A stretch of 5,695 nt of DNA from an uncultured Marmoricola sp. Its GTDB lineage: Bacteria > Actinomycetota > Actinomycetes > Propionibacteriales > Nocardioidaceae. Of this stretch, positions 1 through 5,695 are shown piece after piece (position 1 is the stretch's first letter; each line of letters opens with the position of its first letter). The stretch spans positions 1 to 5,695 of the forward strand of contig CALMMO010000201.1 in the NCBI GenBank assembly GCA_937868455.1. The letters run 5' to 3'. The notes below the pieces were generated by a model, which saw only the letters and a list, made by a program, of their open reading frames with translations, was not told the origin of the DNA and ran no database searches. A program made the position numbers and the translations under genes.

Positions 1-10
1 TGGGTCAAGC

Positions 11-2224
11 TCAGTCCTCGGCCGGTTCGTCGGCTGCGTCGTTACCCTCAACAACAGGGATCAGCGACAGCTTGCCGCGGTCTTGGATTTCGGCGATCTC
101 AACTTGGATCTTCTGACCAATCGAGAGGACATCCTCGACAGCGTCGACGCGCTTGCCACCAGCGAGTGCACGGAGCTTGCTGATGTGCAGCAGCCCGTCC
201 TTGCCTGGCATCAGCGACACGAAGGCACCAAAGTTGGTGGTCTTCACAACAGTGCCGAGGTAGCGCTCGCCAACCTCAGGCATGGTCGGGTTCGCGATCG
301 CGTTGACGGCCTGACGGGCAGCCTCGGCAGCTTCGCCGTTGGTCGCACCGATGTAGATCGTGCCGTCATCTTCGATGGTCAACTGCGCACCGGTGTCGTC
401 TTGGATCTGGTTGATGACCTTGCCCTTGGGCCCGATCACTTCGCCGATCTTGTCGACAGGAATGGTCACCGTGATGATGCGCGGTGCGTGCAGGCTCATC
501 TCCTCAGGCGTGTCGATCGCCTCAGCCATGACATCAAGAATCGTCATGCGAGCGTCTTTGGCCTGCGTCAATGCTCCAGCAAGAACCTCAGCGGGGATGC
601 CGTCGAGCTTGGTGTCCAACTGCAGAGCAGTCACGAACTCGCGGGTGCCGGCGACCTTGAAGTCCATGTCGCCGAAGGCGTCTTCGGCTCCAAGGATGTC
701 GGTGAGTGCGACGTACTTCGTCTCACCGTCAACCACACCGGAGATCAAGCCCATGGCGATGCCGGCCACTGGCGCGCGCAGCGGCACACCAGCTTGAAGC
801 AGCGACAAGGTGCTGGCGCAAACCGAGCCCATCGAGGTGGAGCCGTTGGAGCCCATGGCCTCAGAGACCTGACGGATGGCGTAGGGGAACTCTTCACGCG
901 TGGGCAGCACCGGAAGCAGCGCCCGGCCTGCCAAAGCTCCGTGGCCGATCTCGCGACGCTTGGGCGCACCCACGCGACCGGTCTCGCCCGTGGAGAACGG
1001 CGGGAACACGTAGTTGTGCATGTAACGACGGCTGGTCTCAGGAGACAAGGTGTCGAGCTTTTGCTCCATGGTGAGCATGTTGAGGGTGGTCACGCCCAGG
1101 ATCTGGGTCTCGCCACGCTCGAACAGTGCCGAACCGTGCACCCGCGGCAACACGCCAACCTCGGCGGTCAACGAACGGATGTCGGAGAGGCCACGGCCGT
1201 CGATGCGCACCTTGTCGCGCAGCACGCGCTCGCGCACGAGTTGCTTGTTGAGCGAGCGGTACGCCGCGCCGATTTCCTTCTCGCGACCGGCGAAGTCTGC
1301 GCCGATCTTGTCCATGAGTTCGGCCTTGATGTCATCAAGCTTGTCTTCGCGCTCTTGCTTGCCAGCGATCGTCAGAGCAGAAGCGGCCTGGTCCTTCACG
1401 GCAGCTTCGACAGCGGCGAAGACGTCGTCTTCGTAGTGGAGGTAGACCGGGAAGTCTTGAACGGGCTTGGCAGCGGCCTTGGCCAGCTCAGCTTGCGCTT
1501 CGCACAGTTGCTTAATAAACGGCTTGGCCGCATCGAGACCGCCAGCGACGACCTCTTCGGTCGGTGCCTGCTGGCCAGCCTTGACGAGGTTCCACGTCGA
1601 CTCGGTCGACTCGGCTTCCACCATCATGATGGCGACATCGCCGGTCTCGGTGACGCGACCAGCGACAACCATGTCGAAGACGGCGTCTTCGAGTTGGCTG
1701 TGAGTGGGGAATCCGACCCACTGACCGTCGATCAGTGCCACGCGGGTCGCACCCACGGGGCCGCTGAACGGCAGGCCAGAGATCTGGGTCGAAGCCGAGG
1801 CAGCGTTGATGGCCAGCACGTCGTACGGCGTGTTGGGCTCAAGAGCCAGCACAGTGATGACGACCTGGACCTCGTTGCGAAGACCCTTCTTGAATGTCGG
1901 GCGCAACGGGCGGTCGATGAGACGACAGGTCAAGATGGCGTCTTCGGAGGCGCGGCCTTCACGACGGAAGAACGAGCCGGGGATCCGGCCAGCGGCGTAC
2001 ATCCGCTCTTCGACGTCAACCGTCAACGGGAAGAAGTCGAACTGGTCCTTGGGGTGTTTGCCCACTGTGGTCGCCGAGAGAAGCATGGTCTCGTCGTCGA
2101 TGTAGGCGCTAACAGCTCCGGCGGCTTGACGAGCAAGCAGACCGGTTTCGAACTTGATGGTGCGCTGCCCGTGGACGCCGTTGTCGATAACGGTCTCCAC
2201 TGCAGTGATGTGAGTTTCGGACAC
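11..2224 (-). CDS. pnp: Polyribonucleotide nucleotidyltransferase (PNPase)
   Basis: Phosphorolytic 3'-to-5' exoribonuclease of cytoplasmic RNA decay, which can also add tails to RNA 3' ends; actinobacterial members are also called guanosine pentaphosphate synthetase. The 737-residue product has the full family layout. The first RNase PH domain contains FFRREGR at about 85-91. The second begins near 341 (RIDGRG) and carries [10 protein letters not shown] at 458-467 and the acidic motif EDAFGDMD, whose Asp515 and Asp521 correspond to catalytic Asp486 and Asp492 of E. coli PNPase. A KH domain follows with the GPKG loop at 598-601, then an S1 domain from about 651 to 723 and a short acidic tail. 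The open frame extends 43 codons further upstream, but that stretch is Arg-rich and unlike the family. The GTG at 2224 is preceded by AGAAAGGG about 8 nt away and yields the normal start SETHITAVE. The gene lies 254 bp downstream of rpsO and appears intact. Confidence 0.97.
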   Translation of the reverse strand: MSETHITAVETVIDNGVHGQRTIKFETGLLARQAAGAVSAYIDDETMLLSATTVGKHPKDQFDFFPLTVDVEERMYAAGRIPGSFFRREGRASEDAILTCRLIDRPLRPTFKKGLRNEVQVVITVLALEPNTPYDVLAINAASASTQISGLPFSGPVGATRVALIDGQWVGFPTHSQLEDAVFDMVVAGRVTETGDVAIMMVEAESTESTWNLVKAGQQAPTEEVVAGGLDAAKPFIKQLCEAQAELAKAAAKPVQDFPVYLHYEDDVFAAVEAAVKDQAASALTIAGKQEREDKLDDIKAELMDKIGADFAGREKEIGAAYRSLNKQLVRERVLRDKVRIDGRGLSDIRSLTAEVGVLPRVHGSALFERGETQILGVTTLNMLTMEQKLDTLSPETSRRYMHNYVFPPFSTGETGRVGAPKRREIGHGALAGRALLPVLPTREEFPYAIRQVSEAMGSNGSTSMGSVCASTLSLLQAGVPLRAPVAGIAMGLISGVVDGETKYVALTDILGAEDAFGDMDFKVAGTREFVTALQLDTKLDGIPAEVLAGALTQAKDARMTILDVMAEAIDTPEEMSLHAPRIITVTIPVDKIGEVIGPKGKVINQIQDDTGAQLTIEDDGTIYIGATNGEAAEAARQAVNAIANPTMPEVGERYLGTVVKTTNFGAFVSLMPGKDGLLHISKLRALAGGKRVDAVEDVLSIGQKIQVEIAEIQDRGKLSLIPVVEGNDAADEPAED

Positions 2225-2230
2225 GCATGT

Positions 2231-2258
2231 GCCCTTTCTGTGCGCGGAGCGACCGCGC
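2231..2258 (-). promoter_or_regulatory. pnp ribosome binding site with adjacent hairpin
   Basis: On the minus strand the Shine-Dalgarno-like AGAAAGGGC (2231-2239) precedes the GTG start and fixes it. Immediately upstream, GCGCGG and CCGCGC (2242-2247 and 2253-2258) form a 6-bp all-GC stem with a 5-nt loop. The stem does not bury the Shine-Dalgarno itself but could limit ribosome access or serve as a processing structure. The RBS is well supported; a role for the hairpin is inference. Confidence 0.55.
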
Positions 2259-2367
2259 GGCGCGCCTATCTCGTGAAGGCGCAAGGTCGACCTGCGTCGG
2301 AAGGCCGGTCTTCGATCGAGGCTCGCGGGTGAGGAATCCCTCCCGAAAGCCACTACCGAGGACCGAG

Positions 2368-2393
2368 CCAGGCGTGCTGTCGGACGCTCCTGG
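2368..2393 (-). other. Imperfect stem-loop in the rpsO-pnp intergenic RNA
   Basis: On the minus strand CCAG-GA-GCGT pairs with ACGCCTGG across an 8-nt loop. This gives two 4-bp helices separated by a 2-nt bulge. It lies midway between rpsO and pnp with no U-run after it, so it is not a convincing terminator. In E. coli and Streptomyces the rpsO-pnp intergenic RNA carries RNase III-processed hairpins tied to pnp autoregulation, and this stem is in an equivalent place. The function is inference. Confidence 0.35.
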
Positions 2394-2439
2394 TTGATGT
2401 GGTTATGCAGTTATTTCAAAATGTAGCGACGTAATGAGT

Positions 2440-2473
2440 GACAGGGGCACACCCAAACGGGCGTGCCCCTGTC
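2440..2473 (-). terminator. Strong stem-loop directly after rpsO
   Basis: A perfect 11-bp inverted repeat (GACAGGGGCAC at 2440-2450 and GTGCCCCTGTC at 2463-2473) is extended, after one mismatch, by 3 G-C pairs closing an AAAC/GTTT loop. It begins 5 nt after the rpsO stop codon. On the rpsO RNA it is not followed by an immediate U-run (the next bases are ACTCATTAC), so it may be a partial terminator, a 3'-end stabiliser of rpsO mRNA, or an RNase processing hairpin. Attenuation between rpsO and pnp is the likely role. Confidence 0.7.
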
Positions 2474-2478
2474 GAAGA

Positions 2479-2754
2479 TCATCGGCGCAGGCCGAGGCGC
2501 TGCACGATCGAGCGGTAACGCTCGATGTCGGTCTTTTGCAGGTAGTTCAGCAACCGACGGCGCTGACCCACGAGCAACAACAGCCCGCGGCGGCTGTGGT
2601 GGTCGTGCTTGTGCTGCTTGAGGTGGTCAGTCAAGTGACTGATCCGGTGGCTCAACAGCGCAATCTGGACCTCGGGCGAGCCCGTGTCGTTAGCGTCAGC
2701 ACCATATTCGGCGACAATCTTCTTCTTGGTTTCCGCGTCAGTTCCAATAGACAT
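2479..2754 (-). CDS. rpsO: 30S ribosomal protein S15
   Basis: Primary 16S rRNA-binding protein of the small subunit, which binds the central-domain three-way junction and also contributes to an intersubunit bridge. The 91-residue product is close to the usual 89 and matches S15 throughout: [16 protein letters not shown] at about 23-38, the basic segment [19 protein letters not shown] around 44-62, and the hallmark [11 protein letters not shown] followed by a basic LGLRR tail. The ATG at 2754 is preceded by a good Shine-Dalgarno, AAGGAG (complement of 2763-2768), with 8 nt spacing. The gene is upstream of and co-oriented with pnp, the widely conserved rpsO-pnp pairing, and a strong hairpin follows its stop. 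No anomalies are visible. Confidence 0.97.
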   Translation of the reverse strand: MSIGTDAETKKKIVAEYGADANDTGSPEVQIALLSHRISHLTDHLKQHKHDHHSRRGLLLLVGQRRRLLNYLQKTDIERYRSIVQRLGLRR

Positions 2755-2938
2755 AAAGCGGGCTCCTTCCCTAATAGCTGCGCGGCGCGCCGGGGCTTGT
2801 TCACCCGGGCACTCTCAATCCGCGGCCGTTACACGGCAGATGTCACCCACTTTGGGCAACCTGTAGAGGTTATCAGCGCGAGGGCACTGGACGAAATCGG
2901 TGACCCCACCTCAAGGTCCCCACGAGAGGCTCCCGTCT
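2755..2938 (-). promoter_or_regulatory. rpsO leader and upstream region
   Basis: This 184-bp non-coding stretch must hold the rpsO promoter unless rpsO is read from the upstream gene. A small perfect inverted repeat, GCCGT-N3-ACGGC, sits at 2825-2837, and a weak hairpin (GCCCGGG against CCCCGGC with one mismatch) lies nearer the gene. TTGCCC and TGTAAC are present as -35-like and -10-like words, but their 20-nt spacing is too long for a standard sigma-A promoter, so no promoter is assigned. I see no convincing terminator after the upstream membrane-protein gene. Confidence 0.3.
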
Positions 2939-3604
2939 CTAAGGCCCCTGGGTCTGAAAGACAGCATCAATAAACGAGCCCTTCTGTTCTTTGAACGTGA
3001 TGACACAGATCGCATCGTGGGCGGGGCTAAACCAATCCGCTTCGGGTACGAAGTACTCCAGATCGGCCACACCCGATGCCATAGATGGTCCCAAAGGTGT
3101 CTCGGCCAACTTTCCGCACTTCTCCTCTGCGAGCCTTGCCACCTCGTCTTGGCCGGGGAACTCTCCTGCACTGAGCATCGGGCGGCTCGCCACTTCGCGC
3201 GAATGCAATTGAGAACACGGCACGACGGCAAACACATCGATGCTCGAGCCGTCACTTGCTGCCTTCACCGGATCTGGTGCCAAGCAGTCACCCACCCTGA
3301 GACTCACAAAACTTGAGCGGCCACCCTGAGTGACCTGTCCAGACGAGTTCCGCTCAACGAACGCGTTGGACGTTGCGAGCCACACCGCGAGTGCGACAGC
3401 TACCTGAATGGCGACGAATACAAGAGCAGCCGTGAGAAGACCCTTCCCCTTACGACCAGCTTTGATCTCTTTGATAGCCGATATCACGCAGACAATGGCC
3501 AAGGCTGGCCCAAGACAGGGAAGCAGTGAGCAAATCAGGGCTCGGATCGCCCACTTGGAGTCATTCGAGGGCGCATTCTGATGCCAGAGATGGCGTTCAT
3601 CCAC
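2939..3604 (-). CDS. Two-TM membrane protein with septum-formation-like domain
   Basis: The predicted 221-residue protein has a short polar N-terminus and two hydrophobic segments, at about 19-41 and 56-77. These are joined by the basic loop KEIKAGRKGKG, a layout like DUF4190 proteins. The C-terminal part (about 100-215) resembles the actinobacterial septum-formation domain: LRVGDCLAPD, then VFAVVPCSQLHSREV, FPGQDEVARLAEEKCG, and a final cysteine in DAICVI. Cys107, Cys130, Cys163 and Cys200 would lie outside the membrane and could form two disulfides. The family is linked to septum formation mainly by name; its biochemistry is not established here. The GTG at 3604 has no clear Shine-Dalgarno. 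It is favoured because an in-frame stop lies 15 nt further upstream, leaving only a CTG as alternative, and because its context aligns with the padR start (ATCCACGCAACGCAG against ATCCATGCATCGCAG on the plus strand). The gene shares the strand of rpsO and pnp. Confidence 0.8.
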   Translation of the reverse strand: MDERHLWHQNAPSNDSKWAIRALICSLLPCLGPALAIVCVISAIKEIKAGRKGKGLLTAALVFVAIQVAVALAVWLATSNAFVERNSSGQVTQGGRSSFVSLRVGDCLAPDPVKAASDGSSIDVFAVVPCSQLHSREVASRPMLSAGEFPGQDEVARLAEEKCGKLAETPLGPSMASGVADLEYFVPEADWFSPAHDAICVITFKEQKGSFIDAVFQTQGP

Positions 3605-3633
3605 GCAACGCAGCGTATGTCAGCAGGCAAGTA

Positions 3634-3723
3634 GTTGGCTGCAGCCATGACAACCAAGATCGGGTCTGCAACCTCTGTGAAGCCGTCTGTGGATTGCAGA
3701 TCACCATCAAGGGCACCGAAGTC
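3634..3723 (+). repeat. Direct repeat, copy A
   Basis: This 90-nt stretch aligns with 5164-5254 with 88 identical columns out of 91. The differences are c/a at 3639, one missing g in the run at 3662-3664, and g/a at 3685. Both copies are in the same orientation, about 1530 bp apart, and bracket the padR-HAAS operon. Similarity drops abruptly after GAAGTC at the right edge. Confidence 0.97.
3647..3723 (+). pseudogene. Truncated 5' fragment of the molybdopterin oxidoreductase gene
   Basis: This fragment copies the first 26 codons of the oxidoreductase gene that starts at 5177. It keeps the ATG and the codons for MTTKIG. It then loses one g, which shifts the frame, so the cysteine motif CNLCEAIC is no longer encoded. 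After the equivalent of Glu25-Val26 the sequence becomes unrelated and runs into the end of the neighbouring minus-strand gene. It cannot encode a working enzyme. The near identity to the intact copy indicates a recent duplication or ongoing gene conversion. Confidence 0.9.
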
Positions 3724-3753
3724 CACCCACCGTACTCAACCTGGGATTCCTTC

Positions 3754-3769
3754 AGGGCCCGAAGGCCCT
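3754..3769 (-). terminator. UUCG hairpin at the end of the padR-HAAS operon
   Basis: On the minus strand AGGGCC-TTCG-GGCCCT forms a 6-bp stem closed by a C(UUCG)G tetraloop, an exceptionally stable RNA loop. The first stem base is the A of the TGA stop of the HAAS-like gene, so the hairpin follows translation directly. There is no U-tract (GAAGGAATCCC follows), which is common for GC-rich actinobacterial terminators. It probably separates this operon from the downstream membrane-protein gene. Confidence 0.65.
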
Positions 3770-4761
3770 CAGTTCCCCTTCACCGGCTTGGTCACCAGCA
3801 AACTGGGGGTCACGCCTTCCATGTTGACTGCACCAACGTTGGCGTAGGGCGGCGCGGGGAGCTGAATGGGGCCGGTGAGATTGCCCGAGTCATCAATCTG
3901 GCGATGAGCCAGCGGGAAGACACTGAATAACTCGGTGGAACCGTTGAGCCACGGGACCAGTCCCATCTCGACGCCGCCTTCGATGGGTGAAGTTGAGCCG
4001 GCATCAATCGTCAATCGTCGGCCTTGCTCGTCGACCAACTGGACGCCAATGAGTGGGTTACCGGCGGCGTCGTAGGGATAGATGTTGCCCAGGGGAACAC
4101 CGTTGTAGCTCAGTTGCGAGCTTGGATCGCTTTCGGTGTAGACCCATTCGATTCGCTGTTGGTTCGACATGACCAGGATGGGGACCACCATCACAATGGC
4201 AAAGGCGTTCAGGGCCAGCAGCAGTGTGCGCTGACCGGTCTTGGCTCGGTTGCCCGGCCACCATTGACCTTGCCCGATCTTGATGCTGATCACTGCCGCG
4301 AGCACGAACAGCACGAGCCCAAAGAGTGGGCCACCCAGATCGGGGATCACGCCTTCTTCGTGTCCGCTCATCCCTGCCAGGATTTTGACGGCTAACCAAG
4401 CTCGAAACACCCACCAGGTGGGCCGCAGCACCTCAGCAAAATCTGCACTGCGACCAGGCAGGGCCCCTAGCGCCCAGTCACGACTGCTATCGAGGAATGG
4501 CATCCAACGCGGTGCCGAAGCCCGGGGACTTGGACCGGTGGCCTCGGCAGATAGACCGGCAGCGAGGCGAAGTTCGCGAGCGTATTCATCGGCTTGGCCC
4601 AGCGCCTCCAGCCCGCGCTCGTCCACGAGTTCCACAAGGTCGGCTTCCAGGCCTTCGGTGAGGTCAAGTTGGTCCTCAGCGGGCAGGTCGACCAATCGGG
4701 CCCGCACTGCGAGAACGAACTCGCTGATCTCGTGTTGGTTGTTCACCGGCGTGATGGTCAT
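3769..4761 (-). CDS. HAAS/DUF1700-like membrane protein partnered with PadR
   Basis: The product is 330 residues. Residues 8-70 form a helical, acidic N-terminal domain (EISEFVLAVRARLVDLPAEDQLDLTEGLEADLVEL) of the kind called HAAS or DUF1700-like, often encoded next to PadR regulators. Three hydrophobic segments follow at about 114-132, 143-161 and 178-198. The last 130 residues (200-330) are hydrophilic and probably extracytoplasmic; I do not recognise a fold there. The ATG at 4761 overlaps the padR stop in an ATGA arrangement, and GAGGGG lies about 8 nt upstream, so the two genes are very likely co-transcribed and translationally coupled. A membrane sensor or anti-regulator role linked to PadR is plausible from the pairing but is inference. 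No enzymatic motif is seen. The stop codon merges into the operon's terminator-like hairpin. Confidence 0.8.
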   Translation of the reverse strand: MTITPVNNQHEISEFVLAVRARLVDLPAEDQLDLTEGLEADLVELVDERGLEALGQADEYARELRLAAGLSAEATGPSPRASAPRWMPFLDSSRDWALGALPGRSADFAEVLRPTWWVFRAWLAVKILAGMSGHEEGVIPDLGGPLFGLVLFVLAAVISIKIGQGQWWPGNRAKTGQRTLLLALNAFAIVMVVPILVMSNQQRIEWVYTESDPSSQLSYNGVPLGNIYPYDAAGNPLIGVQLVDEQGRRLTIDAGSTSPIEGGVEMGLVPWLNGSTELFSVFPLAHRQIDDSGNLTGPIQLPAPPYANVGAVNMEGVTPSLLVTKPVKGN

Positions 4762-5096
4762 GACGCAATCCCCTCGGAAGTGTGGGCCAGGAGCCCTGAA
4801 ACTGTGGCGGCAAAGTGGTCCCAGTCGTCGCGTTGTTGCTTCAACTGGCTTCGACCGATCGCGGTGATGCCGTAGTACTTGCGGTGCGGACCGGACTCGG
4901 ATGGCACGACGTACGACGTCAACGCCCCTGCCGCATAGAGGCGGCGCAGGGTTCCATAGACCGAGGCGTCCCCGATGTCATGGAGTCCGCGGGCGCGCAG
5001 CCGCTTCAAGATGTCATAGCCGTAGCCGTCATCGCCGTCGACGACCGCGAGCACAGCTAGGTCGAGCACTCCTTTGAGGAGCTGGGTGGTATCCAT
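4758..5096 (-). CDS. PadR-family transcriptional regulator
   Basis: DNA-binding winged-helix repressor of 112 residues, in the range of the short PadR class with a single C-terminal dimerisation helix. Visible hallmarks are LLKGVLDLAVLAVV at 6-19, GYGYDILKRL at 24-33, the recognition-helix segment ASVYGTLRRLYAAGAL at 44-59, and the wing with GPHRKYYGITAIGR at 69-82. The C-terminal helix runs to about 104. The ATG at 5096 is chosen because the conserved LLKG motif normally sits a few residues from the start; an in-frame ATG at 5117 would add MRSSLRC. Neither start has a strong Shine-Dalgarno. The gene's last 4 bp overlap the downstream HAAS-like gene, and it diverges from the oxidoreductase gene across 80 bp. 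Autoregulation and control of the divergent gene are typical possibilities for such a layout; no ligand can be inferred. Confidence 0.93.
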   Translation of the reverse strand: MDTTQLLKGVLDLAVLAVVDGDDGYGYDILKRLRARGLHDIGDASVYGTLRRLYAAGALTSYVVPSESGPHRKYYGITAIGRSQLKQQRDDWDHFAATVSGLLAHTSEGIAS

Positions 5097-5176
5097 GCAT
5101 CGCAGACTACTACGCATTCCGCATTAGTGCTTACAGTGGAATACCGGCGTGTCGTCGCCAATGGTTGGATGCAGCC
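5097..5176. promoter_or_regulatory. Divergent padR / oxidoreductase spacer with candidate operator
   Basis: The 80 bp between the padR ATG and the oxidoreductase ATG must hold the padR promoter and probably both promoters. An imperfect inverted repeat, GCATTCC at 5114-5120 and GGAATAC at 5138-5144 (6 of 7 pairing), and a tandem CGCATT (5113-5118 and 5120-5125) make this the best place for a PadR operator. I cannot assign -35 and -10 boxes with confidence on either strand. Copy A of the repeat lacks about 38 bp of this spacer, including the inverted repeat. Confidence 0.4.
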
Positions 5177-5254
5177 ATGACAACCAAGATCGGGGTCTGC
5201 AACCTCTGTGAAGCCATCTGTGGATTGCAGATCACCATCAAGGGCACCGAAGTC
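5164..5254 (+). repeat. Direct repeat, copy B (intact gene start)
   Basis: This is the partner of 3634-3723, covering 13 nt of leader and the first 26 codons of the oxidoreductase gene. It is the intact copy, since the reading frame continues to the window end. Confidence 0.97.
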
Positions 5255-5695
5255 ACCGGCATCCGCGGCAACCCCGACGATCCACTGTCTCGGGGCCACG
5301 TCTGCCCCAAGGGCGTGGCGCTCGCCGACGTGTACGCCGATCCAGATCGACTTCGCTCACCCGTGAAGAAGGTCAACGGGGAGTTCGTCGAGACGAGTTG
5401 GGAAGACGCCTTCAACATCGTGGCGGACAGCTTGGCCCGCATCGCCAAAGCACACGGACGTGACGCGATTGCCTTTTACCTGGGCAATCCCAACGCGCAC
5501 TCGCTAGGTGCCCTGACCCACGGGCCTCAGTTACTCAAGGCTGTCGGGTCCAAGAACGTCTATTCGGCCACCTCCGTGGACCAACTTCCCCAGCAATTGA
5601 TTGCCACCTTGATGTTTGGGCACCAGTTCTTGGTGCCGATCCCCGCTATCGATCTCACGCAGGACTTCTTGATCTTCGGCGGCAACCCCATGGTC
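5177..5695 (+). CDS. Molybdopterin oxidoreductase, N-terminal part (runs off the window)
   Basis: The first 173 codons are visible, with no stop. The protein starts MTTKIGVCNLCEAICG, giving C8-x2-C11-x3-C15 and then C43 in GHVCPKG (x27), the [4Fe-4S] cluster motif of the DMSO reductase/formate dehydrogenase superfamily. The Lys in CPKG is the usual conserved residue between the cluster and the molybdopterin cofactor. Next come DPDRLRSPVKKVNGEFVETSWEDAF (55-79) and IFGGNP at 166-171, typical of the cofactor-binding domains. No Tat or Sec signal is present, so a cytoplasmic enzyme is expected. In the region that normally bears the molybdenum ligand the sequence is SATSVDQLPQ, making Asp135 or Ser133 candidates in place of Cys or selenocysteine. 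The substrate cannot be read from this part. The ATG at 5177 has only a weak Shine-Dalgarno (GGAT); the two ATGs just upstream (5161 and 5169) are out of frame. It diverges from padR. Confidence 0.93.
   Translation, partial: MTTKIGVCNLCEAICGLQITIKGTEVTGIRGNPDDPLSRGHVCPKGVALADVYADPDRLRSPVKKVNGEFVETSWEDAFNIVADSLARIAKAHGRDAIAFYLGNPNAHSLGALTHGPQLLKAVGSKNVYSATSVDQLPQQLIATLMFGHQFLVPIPAIDLTQDFLIFGGNPMV

Noticed and set aside
2259..2266. GGCGCGCC palindromes upstream of pnp and again upstream of rpsO
   Set aside because: Short all-GC palindromes are expected by chance in such GC-rich DNA, and nothing links the two sites.
83..2332. 749-codon plus-strand open frame running the length of pnp
   Set aside because: It is antisense to a fully conserved PNPase, has no recognisable domain, and is the usual consequence of GC-rich codon use on the opposite strand.
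2225..2353. 43-residue N-terminal extension of PNPase
   Set aside because: It is Arg-rich, unlike PNPase N-termini, and a well-placed Shine-Dalgarno supports the GTG at 2224.
2401..2440. Possible pnp promoter (TTGAAA and CATAAC-like words on the minus strand)
   Set aside because: No pair of boxes has both acceptable sequence and 16-18 nt spacing, so a promoter cannot be supported from sequence alone.
2434..2973. Plus-strand 179-codon frame over rpsO
   Set aside because: It is a shadow of the clear S15 gene on the minus strand and shows no protein family features.
3634..5254. Insertion-sequence or transposon target-site duplication
   Set aside because: The repeats are about 90 bp, far longer than usual target duplications, and the segment between them has no transposase, integrase or terminal inverted repeats.
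5057..5299. Minus-strand frame sharing the peptide DFGALDGDLQSTDGFTEVADP with another minus-strand frame at 3535-3726
   Set aside because: The shared peptide is only the antisense reading of the duplicated oxidoreductase start, not a real protein repeat.
1..5695. CRISPR arrays, tRNA or rRNA genes
   Set aside because: No short regularly spaced repeats and no tRNA- or rRNA-like sequence were seen on either strand.

Overview
The window looks like chromosomal DNA from a GC-rich Gram-positive bacterium, most likely an actinomycete (Actinomycetota). The basis is the GC-rich third-position codon use, a GTG-started PNPase of actinobacterial length, a DUF4190/septum-formation-type membrane protein, and a PadR plus HAAS-type membrane protein pair. 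No species can be named from the sequence alone.

Layout, left to right. The minus strand first carries pnp (polynucleotide phosphorylase, 11-2224) and, upstream of it, rpsO (ribosomal protein S15, 2479-2754). This is the classic rpsO-pnp pair. The 254-bp gap between them holds a strong GC-rich stem-loop just after the rpsO stop, a second imperfect hairpin, and a small hairpin against the pnp ribosome binding site, which is the architecture expected for RNA processing or autoregulation. Further upstream on the minus strand is a two-TM membrane protein with a four-cysteine C-terminal domain resembling the septum-formation family (2939-3604).

Next is a 90-bp stretch (3634-3723) that nearly duplicates the 5' end of the molybdopterin oxidoreductase gene at the right edge (5164-5254). 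It is frameshifted and cut off after about 26 codons, so it is a pseudogene fragment. Between the two copies lies a two-gene minus-strand operon: padR (4758-5096), a PadR-family repressor, overlapping by 4 bp (ATGA) with a HAAS/DUF1700-like membrane protein gene (3769-4761). That operon ends in a GC-rich UUCG hairpin embedded at the stop codon.

On the right, divergent from padR across an 80-bp spacer, starts a plus-strand molybdopterin oxidoreductase with an N-terminal [4Fe-4S] motif. It runs off the window end.

How the parts relate: rpsO and pnp are housekeeping translation and RNA-decay genes. PadR probably represses its own operon and may control the divergent oxidoreductase through the shared spacer. 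The most unusual thing in the window is the direct repeat bracketing the padR operon. It suggests the operon was inserted, or the padR/oxidoreductase promoter region was duplicated, next to the membrane-protein gene. A weaker similarity extends the repeat across the divergent spacer to the padR start codon, which aligns with the GTG start of the septum-formation-like gene.
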